Program-made: the position numbers and the translations under genes
Assembly (NCBI GenBank): GCA_937975765.1
Contig: CALJUR010000141.1
Span: 1 to 31,159 of the forward strand
DNA: 31,159 nucleotides
From: an uncultured Myxococcales bacterium
GTDB lineage: Bacteria; Myxococcota_A; UBA9042; DTJE01
Direction of reading: 5' to 3'
Part shown: positions 16,479 through 24,494 of the stretch, piece after piece
Layout of the letters: the number at the start of each line of letters is the position of its first letter
Numbering within the stretch: the stretch's first letter is position 1
Notes under the pieces: generated by a model
Seen by the model: only the letters and a program-made list of their open reading frames with translations
Database searches by the model: none
Told to the model about the DNA's origin: nothing

Positions 16479-18257
16479 ATGCGGCGGTTCGCGTTCCTGT
16501 CCCTGCTGGCCGGGGCCGTGTGGGTCCTGGGGTGCTCGGATTCCGACGACAAGACCGACACGAACGTCCCGCAGGACGTGCTGCAAGAGGTCGAGGTGAA
16601 GGTGGTCGAGGTGACCGGCGAACTGCCGGCGGAACTGCCTGAGGAGGTCGCACCGGACGGGACCCAGGAGGTGGCACCGGACGTCCCGGCGGACGTTCCG
16701 GCCGAACTGCCGGCGGACGTCCCGCCCGAACTGCCCACCGACGTTCCGGCCGAGATCGACCAGGACGCCCCGGACGTCCCGGACCTGCCCGACGTGGTGG
16801 AGGGCCCCTTCCCGGCCCGCGCCCTGCCCTTCGAGTACACCCGGCCGGCCGAAGGCGACCCGATCGCCGCCGCGGACGTGACCGCCTTCACGAAGAAGGT
16901 CACCGGCCTGTGGAAGAAGGTGGACTACGCGCGGTGGCTGCTGCGGACCTCGACGGGCGTCGATCCCAGCACCGGCAAGGCGGACTACCTGGCCTGGCAC
17001 AACGACATCCAGGTGGAGAAGGCCGGCGACACCGTCACGTTCCGGCACATGGGCGGCGAGCACAACATGTGGATCCCGGGGTCGAAAGTGCTGTCCGAGG
17101 TCATCGGCGGCTACCTGCTGACCGGCGACTGGAAGTGGGCCAAGCTGACCGAGCAGTACTGCAAGGGCCTGTCCGCGGTCGTGAAGGGCTTCGTGTGGGA
17201 CGAGAACGACCCGGCGCCGTTCCTGATGGCGCGGGCGATCTTCCCGATGGACCAGTCGTTCACGCTGGACGCGGCGACGTGGCAGGACGACGGCCGCAAG
17301 AAGGCGGTCGAGTTCAGCGCCATGTACCACAACGAGGACGGCTGGAACGCGCACACTTTCGCGTGGCCGCACAACCCGACCTGGGGCAGCCTGTGGGTCA
17401 CGAACATGCGCAGCAAGGACGACGTGCGGTCGATCACGCGCACCACGATGTTCCTGCCTTACGTGCTGGCCGACGCGCCGGACGAATGGGTGAGGAGCGC
17501 CTGCCAGGAGACGTACGACCTGATGGTCGGGTTCAACAAGGACATCGCGGAGAACGGGTACAACATCCGCACGAAGGACAAGGACGGCAACGCCTACATC
17601 ATCCCGTGCAGCGACCAGGACCTGGGCAGTTACGTGTGCTACACCGACCTGGACCCGACCAACGAGTGCTGCCAGCGCCTGGTCACGGACTTCATCGCCT
17701 ACGGCGAGCGGCGCACCGAGGAATGCGGCAACTGCATCGGCAGCATCTACGACCAGTTCGCCAGCGTGGCGCACTTCTACAACATCCCGATCATCTGGGA
17801 CTACCACATGGCGGCGGTCGGCAACGCGCTGGTGCACAACCTGGCCCGGCAGGCCTGGATCCTGCTGGACGGCCTCGACCAGCGCATCGACAGCTACATG
17901 CACCCGCTGCCGGACGACCCGGGCCCGAAGAGCCACGAATGGTTCAAGGAACTGGCGGTCCTGCTGGTGCAGTCGGCGTCGGTCGGCCTGCCCCTCACCT
18001 GGAACGAGGCGAGGCTGGTGCACGCCCAGTGGACGCAGGCGGTCGCCGACTTCGAGACCTTCACGGGCTGGGACCCGTGGGACGCCGGCATCCCGGACGG
18101 TACCGTCTCGGTGCGACCCCGCGCCAGCGACGGCGGCATCGACATCGAGGCCGTTGCGATGTTCCTGGAGTACTGCAACTCGCCGTTCAGGAACCCCGCC
18201 GGCGTGCCCTTCATCGACTGCGACATCGTGAAGGACCCCTCGAAGTGGGGGGAGTGA
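16479..18257 (+). CDS. Lipoprotein of unknown function with acidic Pro/Val stalk
   Basis: A 592-residue lipoprotein (VLGC, Cys19). Residues about 22-115 are a low-complexity stalk of Asp, Glu, Pro and Val with repeats such as DVPADVPAELPADVPPELPT, probably extended and able to bind cations. The remaining globular part is rich in Trp, Tyr and His (GDWKWAKLTEQYCKGL, HTFAWPHNPTWGSLW, IPIIWDYHMAAVGNALVHNL) and has a cluster of paired Cys around residues 386-430 (SYVCYTDLDPTNECCQR, EECGNCIGS). The helical look recalls alpha-toroid proteins, but I do not recognise a family. GGAGG precedes ATG 16479 by six bases. A TATCAT at 16430-16435 could be a -10 element, with no convincing -35. The gene is divergent from the phospholipase C-like gene and lies upstream of the decahaem cytochrome. 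Confidence 0.8.
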   Translation: MRRFAFLSLLAGAVWVLGCSDSDDKTDTNVPQDVLQEVEVKVVEVTGELPAELPEEVAPDGTQEVAPDVPADVPAELPADVPPELPTDVPAEIDQDAPDVPDLPDVVEGPFPARALPFEYTRPAEGDPIAAADVTAFTKKVTGLWKKVDYARWLLRTSTGVDPSTGKADYLAWHNDIQVEKAGDTVTFRHMGGEHNMWIPGSKVLSEVIGGYLLTGDWKWAKLTEQYCKGLSAVVKGFVWDENDPAPFLMARAIFPMDQSFTLDAATWQDDGRKKAVEFSAMYHNEDGWNAHTFAWPHNPTWGSLWVTNMRSKDDVRSITRTTMFLPYVLADAPDEWVRSACQETYDLMVGFNKDIAENGYNIRTKDKDGNAYIIPCSDQDLGSYVCYTDLDPTNECCQRLVTDFIAYGERRTEECGNCIGSIYDQFASVAHFYNIPIIWDYHMAAVGNALVHNLARQAWILLDGLDQRIDSYMHPLPDDPGPKSHEWFKELAVLLVQSASVGLPLTWNEARLVHAQWTQAVADFETFTGWDPWDAGIPDGTVSVRPRASDGGIDIEAVAMFLEYCNSPFRNPAGVPFIDCDIVKDPSKWGE

Positions 18258-18320
18258 GCCGGTTCGCCCCGCGTCCCCGACCTCCATATTTCCGAATCAT
18301 CCCGGACTAATTCACTATTT

Positions 18321-18351
18321 GATTGACAATCGGACCCGAGATGTCGCAAAT
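18321..18351 (+). promoter_or_regulatory. Possible promoter with palindrome upstream of the decahaem cytochrome
   Basis: A perfect TTGACA at 18323-18328 lies inside the small palindrome GATTGACAATC (18321-18331), in an unusually AT-rich patch. At 17 bases spacing the -10 would be GCAAAT (18346-18351), a weak match. A regulator could bind the palindrome and cover the -35 element. Only the -35 is convincing. Confidence 0.35.
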
Positions 18352-18404
18352 TCGACTCACGCGCGCCACGCGGGCGGAATTCCTTGCAAAACGGAGGTAC
18401 CCGG

Positions 18405-21137
18405 ATGCGTAGTCTTGTCGGTCCCTGGACGTGTACGGTGTTGCTTGTCTCCCTGTTGGGAATGGCCGCCTGCGAGGGTCCCTCCGGACCGGCAGGCGAG
18501 GACGGCGCGGACGGCACGGGCTGCACCGCGACCACCAACCAGGACGGCACCATCACCATTACCTGCGGCGAGAACAGCGTCACGCTGACGAACGGCCAGA
18601 ACGGCGCCGCCGGCGAGGACGGCCGCCCCTGCACCGCCACGGCAGGCGAGGGCACCGTCACCATCACGTGCCCGGGGGCCGACCCGGTGGTCGTCAGCGA
18701 CGGCACGGACGGGACCAACGGGACCAACGGCACCGACGGCCAGTCCTGCACGGCCACGACCGGCACGGGCCAGATCACGATCACGTGCCCCGGCGCGGAC
18801 CCGGTCGTCATCAAGGACGGCACCGATGCCGTACCCTGCACCGTGACGCGCGACGACGTGGCCGGAACCGCGACGATCACCTGCCCCGGTGTCGACCCGG
18901 TGGTCGTGGCCGACGGCATGGACGGCGTCGACGGCACGGACTGCACGGTCGTGGACAACGGCAACAAGAGCAAGACGATCACGTGCGGCGACACCAGCGT
19001 CACGGTGTTCGACGGCGCCACCGGCCCGTCGGCCGCCGACGTGGTGAACCTGGCCGCCGAGATCGTCCCGGTGCTGAACCTGACGGTGAACAGCATCACG
19101 ATCACCGGCAAGCCGGTCGTGCAGTTCACGGTGAAGGACAACGCGAACCGCGGCGCGGTCGGCATCAAGGCCGGCAGCAGCGGCGGCAACATCCGCTTCA
19201 CGCTGGCCAAGCTGGTCCCGGCGACGGCGACCGAGACCGGGGAGTGGGTCGACTACGTCATCGGATCGACCGGGACCCCGTCCTCCGATCGCACCGGCAC
19301 GCTGGTCGATCATCGTGACGGCACCTACACGTACACGTTCGCCACGGACGTCACCAACGTCACGACGCCCGTCGCGATCGCCTGGGAGCCGACGCTGACG
19401 ACCCGGCTGGCGATCCAGGTCTCCGGGTCGGTGAACGGCAACGCGCTGCCCTACGTCAACGCGCTGTACGACTTCGTCCCCGCCGGCGGAACGATCACCG
19501 ACAAGCGCGAGATCGCCTCGACCGCGGCCTGCAACGAGTGCCACGGCAAGCTGCGCCTCCACGGCAGCCGGCAGGAAGTCGGCTACTGCGTGATGTGCCA
19601 CAACCCGGGCCTGGGCGACGAGGCCGACATGGCCCACATGACCCACGCGATCCACGCGGCGCACAAGCGCGCGGCGGACGGCGCCACGGCCTACGAACTG
19701 GGCGGCCACGAGTACGGCGAGGTCACCTACCCGCAGGGCCTGAACAACTGCAAGAAGTGCCACGACGGCGCGCTGGCCGCGACCCCGCAGGGCGACAACT
19801 GGAAGACGTTCCCGTCGGCCAACGCGTGCGGCGCCTGCCACGCCTCGGCGGCGGCCGCGACGCACTTCGCGGACGTGGCCGGAACGGCCTGCAAGACCTG
19901 CCACACCGCGGCGAAGATCGCGTCGGTGCACGCCAGCGAGAACAACACCCCCAACGCGACCGGCGTGATCGTCGGTGCGTACAACTTCGTCTACGAGATC
20001 AAGGAAGTCACGGTCGACGGGACCGGCCACCCGATCATCACCTTCAAGATCCTGAAGGATGGCGTGCCGCTGGACGTCATCAACTCGCCGGCCGACCTGG
20101 TCTTCGGGCCCTCCTTCCTGCTGGCCTACGCGCTGCCCCAGGGCGGCATCGACGAGCCCGCGGACTACAACAACCTGGGTCGCACGGCCGCGCAGCCGCT
20201 GTCGGTGTCCCTGGCGAACATCAAGGACGGCACCAAGGGCACCCTGTCGGCCCTCGACGCGGACGGCTACCACGTCGCCACGCTGACGGGCACCAACGCG
20301 TTCCCGGTCGGCGCCACGATGCGCGCCATCGCGCTGCAAGGCTACTTCAGCCAGAAGGACTTCCCGGCGGCCGGCTCGAACCTGGGCCGCCACACCGTCG
20401 CGGTCCTCAAGGAGGTCGCGGGCGACACCGTCCGCCGCGAGGTGGTGGACAGCGACAAGTGTGCGGCGTGCCACGAGTGGTTCGAGGGCCACGGCGGCAA
20501 CCGCGTCCGCACGGTCGCCGTCTGCGTGACCTGCCACGTGCCGAACCTGTCGTCGTCCGGCCGCGGCGCCGACGTCGCGAACATGTCCCAGGCCGACAAG
20601 GACGCAGCCACGGCGGCGGGCTACGACGTCGCGAACGCGCTGTCGTTCCCCGAGGTCTCCCAGAACATGAAGGAACTGATCCACTCGATCCACGGCGCGG
20701 CGGCGCGCGGCGAGGACCACTACCAGTTCGTCCGCGACCGCGGCACGTCGGGGGTCTTCTTCTACGACTTCGCCGAGGTCACGTACCCGAACAACACGGG
20801 CTGCCTGGCCTGCCACAAGCCCGGCACCTACAGCCCCGAGACGATCCCGGCGACGGCCCTGCAGACGACCGTCCGCACCACCGCCGGCATGGACCTCTCG
20901 CCCGCGGACGTCGTGAACATCCGCAAGACGGTGCCGAACACGACCGACTGGGTGCAGTCGCCGACGGTCGGTGCCTGCGGTTCCTGCCACGTCAGCGCCA
21001 CGGCCGTCGCCCACTTCGAGCAGAACGGCGGCTACATCAACATCACGCGCGACGCGTCCTCGGTCGAGGGTCTCGAGACGTGCGCGCTGTGCCACGGCGC
21101 CGGCCGCGCGGCCGACGTGTCGGGCCACAACATGTGA
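18405..21137 (+). CDS. OmcA/MtrC-family decahaem c-type cytochrome lipoprotein
   Basis: A 910-residue outer-surface electron carrier. The lipobox is GMAAC (Cys23). Residues 24-205 contain a short collagen-like opening (GPSGPAGEDGADG) and five Cys-pair units with TITC. A beta-rich domain (about 215-360) follows, then two groups of five CXXCH motifs: 376, 395, 449, 475 and 496; then, after a second beta domain (about 525-670), 686, 707, 800, 858 and 893. Ten motifs in two pentahaem domains separated by beta domains is the OmcA/MtrC design, used to pass electrons to minerals, electrodes or partner cells. ATG 18405 has GGAGG seven bases upstream. No MtrA- or MtrB-like gene is in the window. A strong hairpin follows the stop. 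Confidence 0.92.
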   Translation: MRSLVGPWTCTVLLVSLLGMAACEGPSGPAGEDGADGTGCTATTNQDGTITITCGENSVTLTNGQNGAAGEDGRPCTATAGEGTVTITCPGADPVVVSDGTDGTNGTNGTDGQSCTATTGTGQITITCPGADPVVIKDGTDAVPCTVTRDDVAGTATITCPGVDPVVVADGMDGVDGTDCTVVDNGNKSKTITCGDTSVTVFDGATGPSAADVVNLAAEIVPVLNLTVNSITITGKPVVQFTVKDNANRGAVGIKAGSSGGNIRFTLAKLVPATATETGEWVDYVIGSTGTPSSDRTGTLVDHRDGTYTYTFATDVTNVTTPVAIAWEPTLTTRLAIQVSGSVNGNALPYVNALYDFVPAGGTITDKREIASTAACNECHGKLRLHGSRQEVGYCVMCHNPGLGDEADMAHMTHAIHAAHKRAADGATAYELGGHEYGEVTYPQGLNNCKKCHDGALAATPQGDNWKTFPSANACGACHASAAAATHFADVAGTACKTCHTAAKIASVHASENNTPNATGVIVGAYNFVYEIKEVTVDGTGHPIITFKILKDGVPLDVINSPADLVFGPSFLLAYALPQGGIDEPADYNNLGRTAAQPLSVSLANIKDGTKGTLSALDADGYHVATLTGTNAFPVGATMRAIALQGYFSQKDFPAAGSNLGRHTVAVLKEVAGDTVRREVVDSDKCAACHEWFEGHGGNRVRTVAVCVTCHVPNLSSSGRGADVANMSQADKDAATAAGYDVANALSFPEVSQNMKELIHSIHGAAARGEDHYQFVRDRGTSGVFFYDFAEVTYPNNTGCLACHKPGTYSPETIPATALQTTVRTTAGMDLSPADVVNIRKTVPNTTDWVQSPTVGACGSCHVSATAVAHFEQNGGYINITRDASSVEGLETCALCHGAGRAADVSGHNM

Positions 21138-21144
21138 TCCCGCC

Positions 21145-21178
21145 GGCGGGCCGGGCCTCGCGAGGGGCCCGGCCCGCC
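21145..21178 (+). terminator. Strong hairpin after the decahaem cytochrome gene
   Basis: GGCGGGCCGGGCC at 21145-21157 pairs perfectly with GGCCCGGCCCGCC at 21166-21178 around an 8-base loop, seven bases after the TGA. There is no clear T-tract, so it may work as a GC-rich terminator without one or protect the 3' end of the message. Confidence 0.65.
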
Positions 21179-21220
21179 CCACCCTTCCCCTTCGGCCCCG
21201 AACCCCCTAGGATCCGCGGC

Positions 21221-22489
21221 ATGCGACGGATCGCCCTGGTCCTGGCCGAGCACCGCTACAACAAGAACAGCGTCGCCGTGCTGACCGGCGCCATCGAGGT
21301 CTCGGCCTGCGCCGGAGCGGTGGACGTCCGGTTCAGCAAGCCCCGCGACCCGTCGCCGCTGGCTTGCGTCGACTTCACGCCCGACCTCGTGGTGCTGGGG
21401 TGCTCGTTCGCGACCGCGGCCGTTCCGGAGGCGGCGGACTTCGTGCGGCGGGCCCGCCGGGAGGCCGCGTCGCGCCGGTGGCCGATGGTGACGCTGGCCG
21501 GAGGACCTCACCCCTCGGGCGACCCGGAAGGCACGCTGGCGCTGGGGTTCGACCGCGTCCTGCACGGCGAGGCCGAGGCGACGCTTCCGATGCTGCTGCA
21601 GCGCCTGGCCGACGGAGTGCCCGACGAGGATGTCCCGGGGCTGTGGAGATTCGAGGACGGGGCGATCCGGCACAACCCCGCGCCGCCCCCGGTGGACCTG
21701 GATGCCTACCCGCCCTTCGCGCCCGGGTATCGCCGCAACGCCCCGTTCGAACTGTCGCGAGGCTGTCCCTGGGCCTGCCGCTTCTGCGAGACCACCTTCG
21801 TGATGGGATCCAGGACCCGCCACCGGTCGGCCGAGCGCCTGCTGCACTGGGCCGAGGTGGCCCGGCGCAACGGCAACCGCGACCTGCGCTTCCTGTCCAC
21901 CGACGCCTTCGCGTGGGGCGCGCCGAAGGGGGAGGCCGCGGACCCGGCCGCCCTGGACGACCTGCTGGGGCGCTCCGTCGGCATCTTCGGGAAGGGCCAC
22001 GTCTACTTCGGGTCGTTCCCGTCCGAGGCCCGTCCCGAGCACGTGACCCCCGACCTGGTGGACGTCGTGCGCCGCCATGCCGCGAACGACAACATCGTGT
22101 TCGGCGCCCAGTCCGGCAGCGACCGCGTCCTGCAGGAGGTCCATCGCGGCCACGGTACCGGGGAGGTGCGGCGGGCCGCGCGGGTGGTGCTGGCGGCGGG
22201 CATGAAGCCGATCGTGGACTTCATCTGCGGGCTGCCGGGCGAGGACGAGGCGGACCGCGAGGCGACGCGCGCGCTGATCCGGGAACTGGCGTCGATGGGG
22301 GCGCAGGTGCACACGCACGCGTTCATGCCGCTGCCGGGGACGCCGCTGCGGGACGCGCCGCCCGGGCAGATCGACGACGCCACGCGCCGGTTGCTGGATA
22401 CGCTGGCCAGCCAGGGCCGCCACATCGGGCGCTGGCGGGTGCACCAGGACCGGGCGCGACGGGCGGCCGAGTTCCTGAAGGGACTGTAG
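21221..22489 (+). CDS. B12-binding-type radical SAM protein
   Basis: A 422-residue cytoplasmic enzyme. Residues 1-150 have the layout of a cobalamin-binding-like domain (VVLGCSFATAAVPEA, TLAGGPHPSGDPEGTL, RVLHGEAEATLPML), though the classic DxHxxG motif is not seen. The radical SAM cluster motif is Cys182, Cys186 and Cys189 in RGCPWACRFCETT, followed by a TIM-barrel with FGAQSGSDRVLQEVHRGH and MPLPGTPLRD. This resembles the uncharacterised B12-binding/radical SAM family that includes MJ1487. ATG 21221 has a weak AGGA nine bases upstream; TAGGAT at 21208-21213 could be a -10 that would start the message at the ATG itself. The next gene follows after 16 bp. The reaction is unknown. Confidence 0.82.
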   Translation: MRRIALVLAEHRYNKNSVAVLTGAIEVSACAGAVDVRFSKPRDPSPLACVDFTPDLVVLGCSFATAAVPEAADFVRRARREAASRRWPMVTLAGGPHPSGDPEGTLALGFDRVLHGEAEATLPMLLQRLADGVPDEDVPGLWRFEDGAIRHNPAPPPVDLDAYPPFAPGYRRNAPFELSRGCPWACRFCETTFVMGSRTRHRSAERLLHWAEVARRNGNRDLRFLSTDAFAWGAPKGEAADPAALDDLLGRSVGIFGKGHVYFGSFPSEARPEHVTPDLVDVVRRHAANDNIVFGAQSGSDRVLQEVHRGHGTGEVRRAARVVLAAGMKPIVDFICGLPGEDEADREATRALIRELASMGAQVHTHAFMPLPGTPLRDAPPGQIDDATRRLLDTLASQGRHIGRWRVHQDRARRAAEFLKGL

Positions 22490-22505
22490 GCAGGGAGGCA
22501 GGGCG

Positions 22506-23579
22506 ATGGCCTTCGTGTTCGCCGCGTGCAGACCGGGTTCGGAGGCCCTGCTGAAGCGCGAGGTGGCGCGCCTGCGACCGGACCTGCGCCTGGCCTTCTC
22601 GCGCCCGGGTTTCGTGACCTTCAAGGACCCGGACCTCTTCGGGGGGGACGTGGACTGGATGGACCCGGCGGCGCTGCCGTCGGTCTTCGCCCGGGTTCGC
22701 GGCCTGTCGCTGGGGCGCGCGGGGACGTCGGGCCCCGATCCCGCCCTTCGGGGCCAGGCCGTCGTGGAGGCCGCACGGCGGCTGGCGGGGGCCGGGCGCC
22801 TGCGCCTGCACGTCTTCGCCCGGGATGCCGAGGACCCGCGCGAGGACGCCGCGTTCGACCCGCAGGCCCGGGAGGCCCTGCAGGCGATCCGCGCGGCGGC
22901 CGGGGACGCCGATCCGTTCCTGCCCGACCCCGTCGCCCAGCCGGGCGACACCGTGCTGGACGTGGCCGTGATCGCCCCGGACGAGTGGTGGTTCGGCGCG
23001 CACCGCCATGCCGCGGTCCGGTCCCCCTTCCCCGGCGGCCGCCCCCCGCTGGCCCTGCCGGCCGACGCCCCGTCCCGCGCCTGGCTGAAACTGGAAGAGG
23101 CCCTGCTGTGGACCGGTGCCCCCGTGCAAGCCGGCGATTGCGCGGTCGAGATCGGCAGCGCGCCCGGCGGCGCCTCCTTCGCGCTGCTGAACCGGGGCGT
23201 GTCCGTGTGGGGCGTGGACCCCGCGGCCATGGACCCCCGCGTGCAGTCCTTCGCCGGGCCGGCCCGCTTCGTCCACGTGCGGCGCCCCATGGCGATGGTG
23301 CGGCCGAAGGACCTGCCCCGCGACGTCCGCTGGCTGTTCGTGGATGTCAACGAGGGGCCCGAGGCCACCGTCCCCGAGATCGAACACCTGGTCCCGGTGC
23401 TGGCGCCGTCCCTGCGCGGCGTCTTCCTGACCGTCAAGGCCAACCGGGTCGAGGTCGCCGACCGGATCCCGTCGCTGGTCCAGCGGTTCTTGCGCCTGGG
23501 CCTCCGGGACGTCCGCGCCGCCCAGTTGTCCTTCCACCACCGCGAGTTCCTGCTGGCCGGATTCCCCGGGGGGCGCTGA
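22506..23579 (+). CDS. RlmM-like rRNA 2'-O-ribose methyltransferase
   Basis: A 357-residue protein. The C-terminal half is a Rossmann-fold FtsJ/RlmM-type methyltransferase with the SAM loop VEIGSAPGGAS (214-224) and the full K-D-K-E tetrad of 2'-O-methyltransferases: Lys195 (SRAWLKLEEAL), Asp280 (LFVDVNEGP), Lys311 (FLTVKANR) and Glu347 (HREFLLAG). The N-terminal 180 residues resemble the substrate-binding part of RlmM, which methylates C2498 of 23S rRNA. The N-terminal part is divergent, so the exact target base is not certain. GGGAGG precedes the ATG. It is probably cotranscribed with the radical SAM gene. It converges on the nuclease gene across a palindromic repeat. Confidence 0.8.
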   Translation: MAFVFAACRPGSEALLKREVARLRPDLRLAFSRPGFVTFKDPDLFGGDVDWMDPAALPSVFARVRGLSLGRAGTSGPDPALRGQAVVEAARRLAGAGRLRLHVFARDAEDPREDAAFDPQAREALQAIRAAAGDADPFLPDPVAQPGDTVLDVAVIAPDEWWFGAHRHAAVRSPFPGGRPPLALPADAPSRAWLKLEEALLWTGAPVQAGDCAVEIGSAPGGASFALLNRGVSVWGVDPAAMDPRVQSFAGPARFVHVRRPMAMVRPKDLPRDVRWLFVDVNEGPEATVPEIEHLVPVLAPSLRGVFLTVKANRVEVADRIPSLVQRFLRLGLRDVRAAQLSFHHREFLLAGFPGGR

Positions 23580-23590
23580 TTCCACGGTCC

Positions 23591-23624
23591 AGGCAGGAGG
23601 CGGGGGGCGGGGCCCCCGCCCTAC
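23591..23624. repeat. REP-like palindromic unit that supplies a stop codon
   Basis: AGGCAGGAGGCGGGGGGCGG followed by GGCCCCCGCCCTAC matches the repeat family at 9785-9946. It fills the gap between two convergent genes, and its terminal CTA is the TAG stop (read on the minus strand) of the gene ending at 23621. Its palindromic core could end transcription from both sides. Confidence 0.6.
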
Positions 23625-24463
23625 TTCGGATAGACCTTGCGGTGCTTCGGGTCATAGACCGCGGTGTCGAGCACCCTCCCTTCCGCATCCATCAGCGTGG
23701 CCTTGTCGCCCTGGTTCGACCACATCGGCGACGTGCGACTCCAGAACAGTTTCATCGCGTGGCCCGGCCGGGTCTCGTCGTCCCCGGCGCCCGACGACAC
23801 CGTCACCGTCTGGCACGGCGGCAGCACGACGTCCCCGAACACGTACCGGTCCCCGTGCTCGTTGGACAGGATGTGGCCCTTCAGCGACATCGCCACGGTG
23901 CGCAGGTTCGCGATCCGCAGGTACTCGCCGTTCAGGTTCTCGCGGTCGTCGCCGTACGGGTTGGCGTGGAACGACGAGATGTGGAAGTCCCCCCGGAACC
24001 GCTCGGTCGCCCAGATCCCCCGCCGCGCCGCCCGCGCCTCGTCCTGCGCCTCCAGCAGCGCGCGCGCCGAGCGCTCGTCCTCGGGGGGGAAAAGGAACAC
24101 GTGTCCCAGCCCCGCCCGCACCAGTTCCTCGGCCAGGCTCCTGCCGTCCACGACCACGTCGCTGACCAGCCGCCCATAGCCGTCCTTCCGGGCCTCGGAC
24201 ACCCACGCGTCCTTGCGGTGGGCGAACTTCTGCGCGAACTCCCGGGCCACAAGACCCAGTTCCTCGTCGATCTCGGGCGCGTTGACCCCCGCCAGGCGGA
24301 TGCGCTGCCGGCCGGCCAGCACCACCGTGTCGCCGTCCACGACGCGCTGCACGTGCCGCAGCACCATGCCGGGCGGGCCCGACGCGGCGGGCGTGCAGCC
24401 CCACGGCCCCGGGATCGCCAGCAGGAGGAGGAGGAAGGCCGGAACGCGAGCGGCGTGCATCAT
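23621..24463 (-). CDS. Secreted nuclease: SNase domain fused to a lamin-tail domain
   Basis: A 280-residue lipoprotein (PGPWGC, Cys23). The SNase domain (about 35-153) has Asp45 in VDGDTVVL, Arg56, Glu64 in IRLAGVNAPEID and Arg98 in GYGRLVSDV. At the position of the calcium-binding Asp40 of the Staphylococcus enzyme there is Asn61, which may alter metal use. Residues about 158-275 are a lamin-tail domain (HISSFHANPYGDD, GEYLRIANL, GRVLDTAVYD). ATG 24463 is used; a second ATG follows at once. A TATCAT lies at 24492-24487 without a good -35. It begins 31 bp after the 13-haem cytochrome gene on the same strand and may be the fourth gene of that operon. Its stop codon lies in a palindromic repeat. 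Confidence 0.85.
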   Translation of the reverse strand: MMHAARVPAFLLLLLAIPGPWGCTPAASGPPGMVLRHVQRVVDGDTVVLAGRQRIRLAGVNAPEIDEELGLVAREFAQKFAHRKDAWVSEARKDGYGRLVSDVVVDGRSLAEELVRAGLGHVFLFPPEDERSARALLEAQDEARAARRGIWATERFRGDFHISSFHANPYGDDRENLNGEYLRIANLRTVAMSLKGHILSNEHGDRYVFGDVVLPPCQTVTVSSGAGDDETRPGHAMKLFWSRTSPMWSNQGDKATLMDAEGRVLDTAVYDPKHRKVYPK

Positions 24464-24494
24464 GGCAGCCCCCTGGGGGAGCCCCGATGATACG

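Noticed and set aside
16374..18287. Minus-strand extension of the phospholipase C-like frame across the whole neighbouring lipoprotein gene
   Set aside because: The GTG at 16373 has a well-placed ribosome site and is followed by a signal peptide; the extension is antisense to a recognisable lipoprotein.
18480..19020. Gly/Asp-rich repeats as a separate collagen-like protein
   Set aside because: They are in frame with, and belong to, the N-terminal stalk of the decahaem cytochrome.
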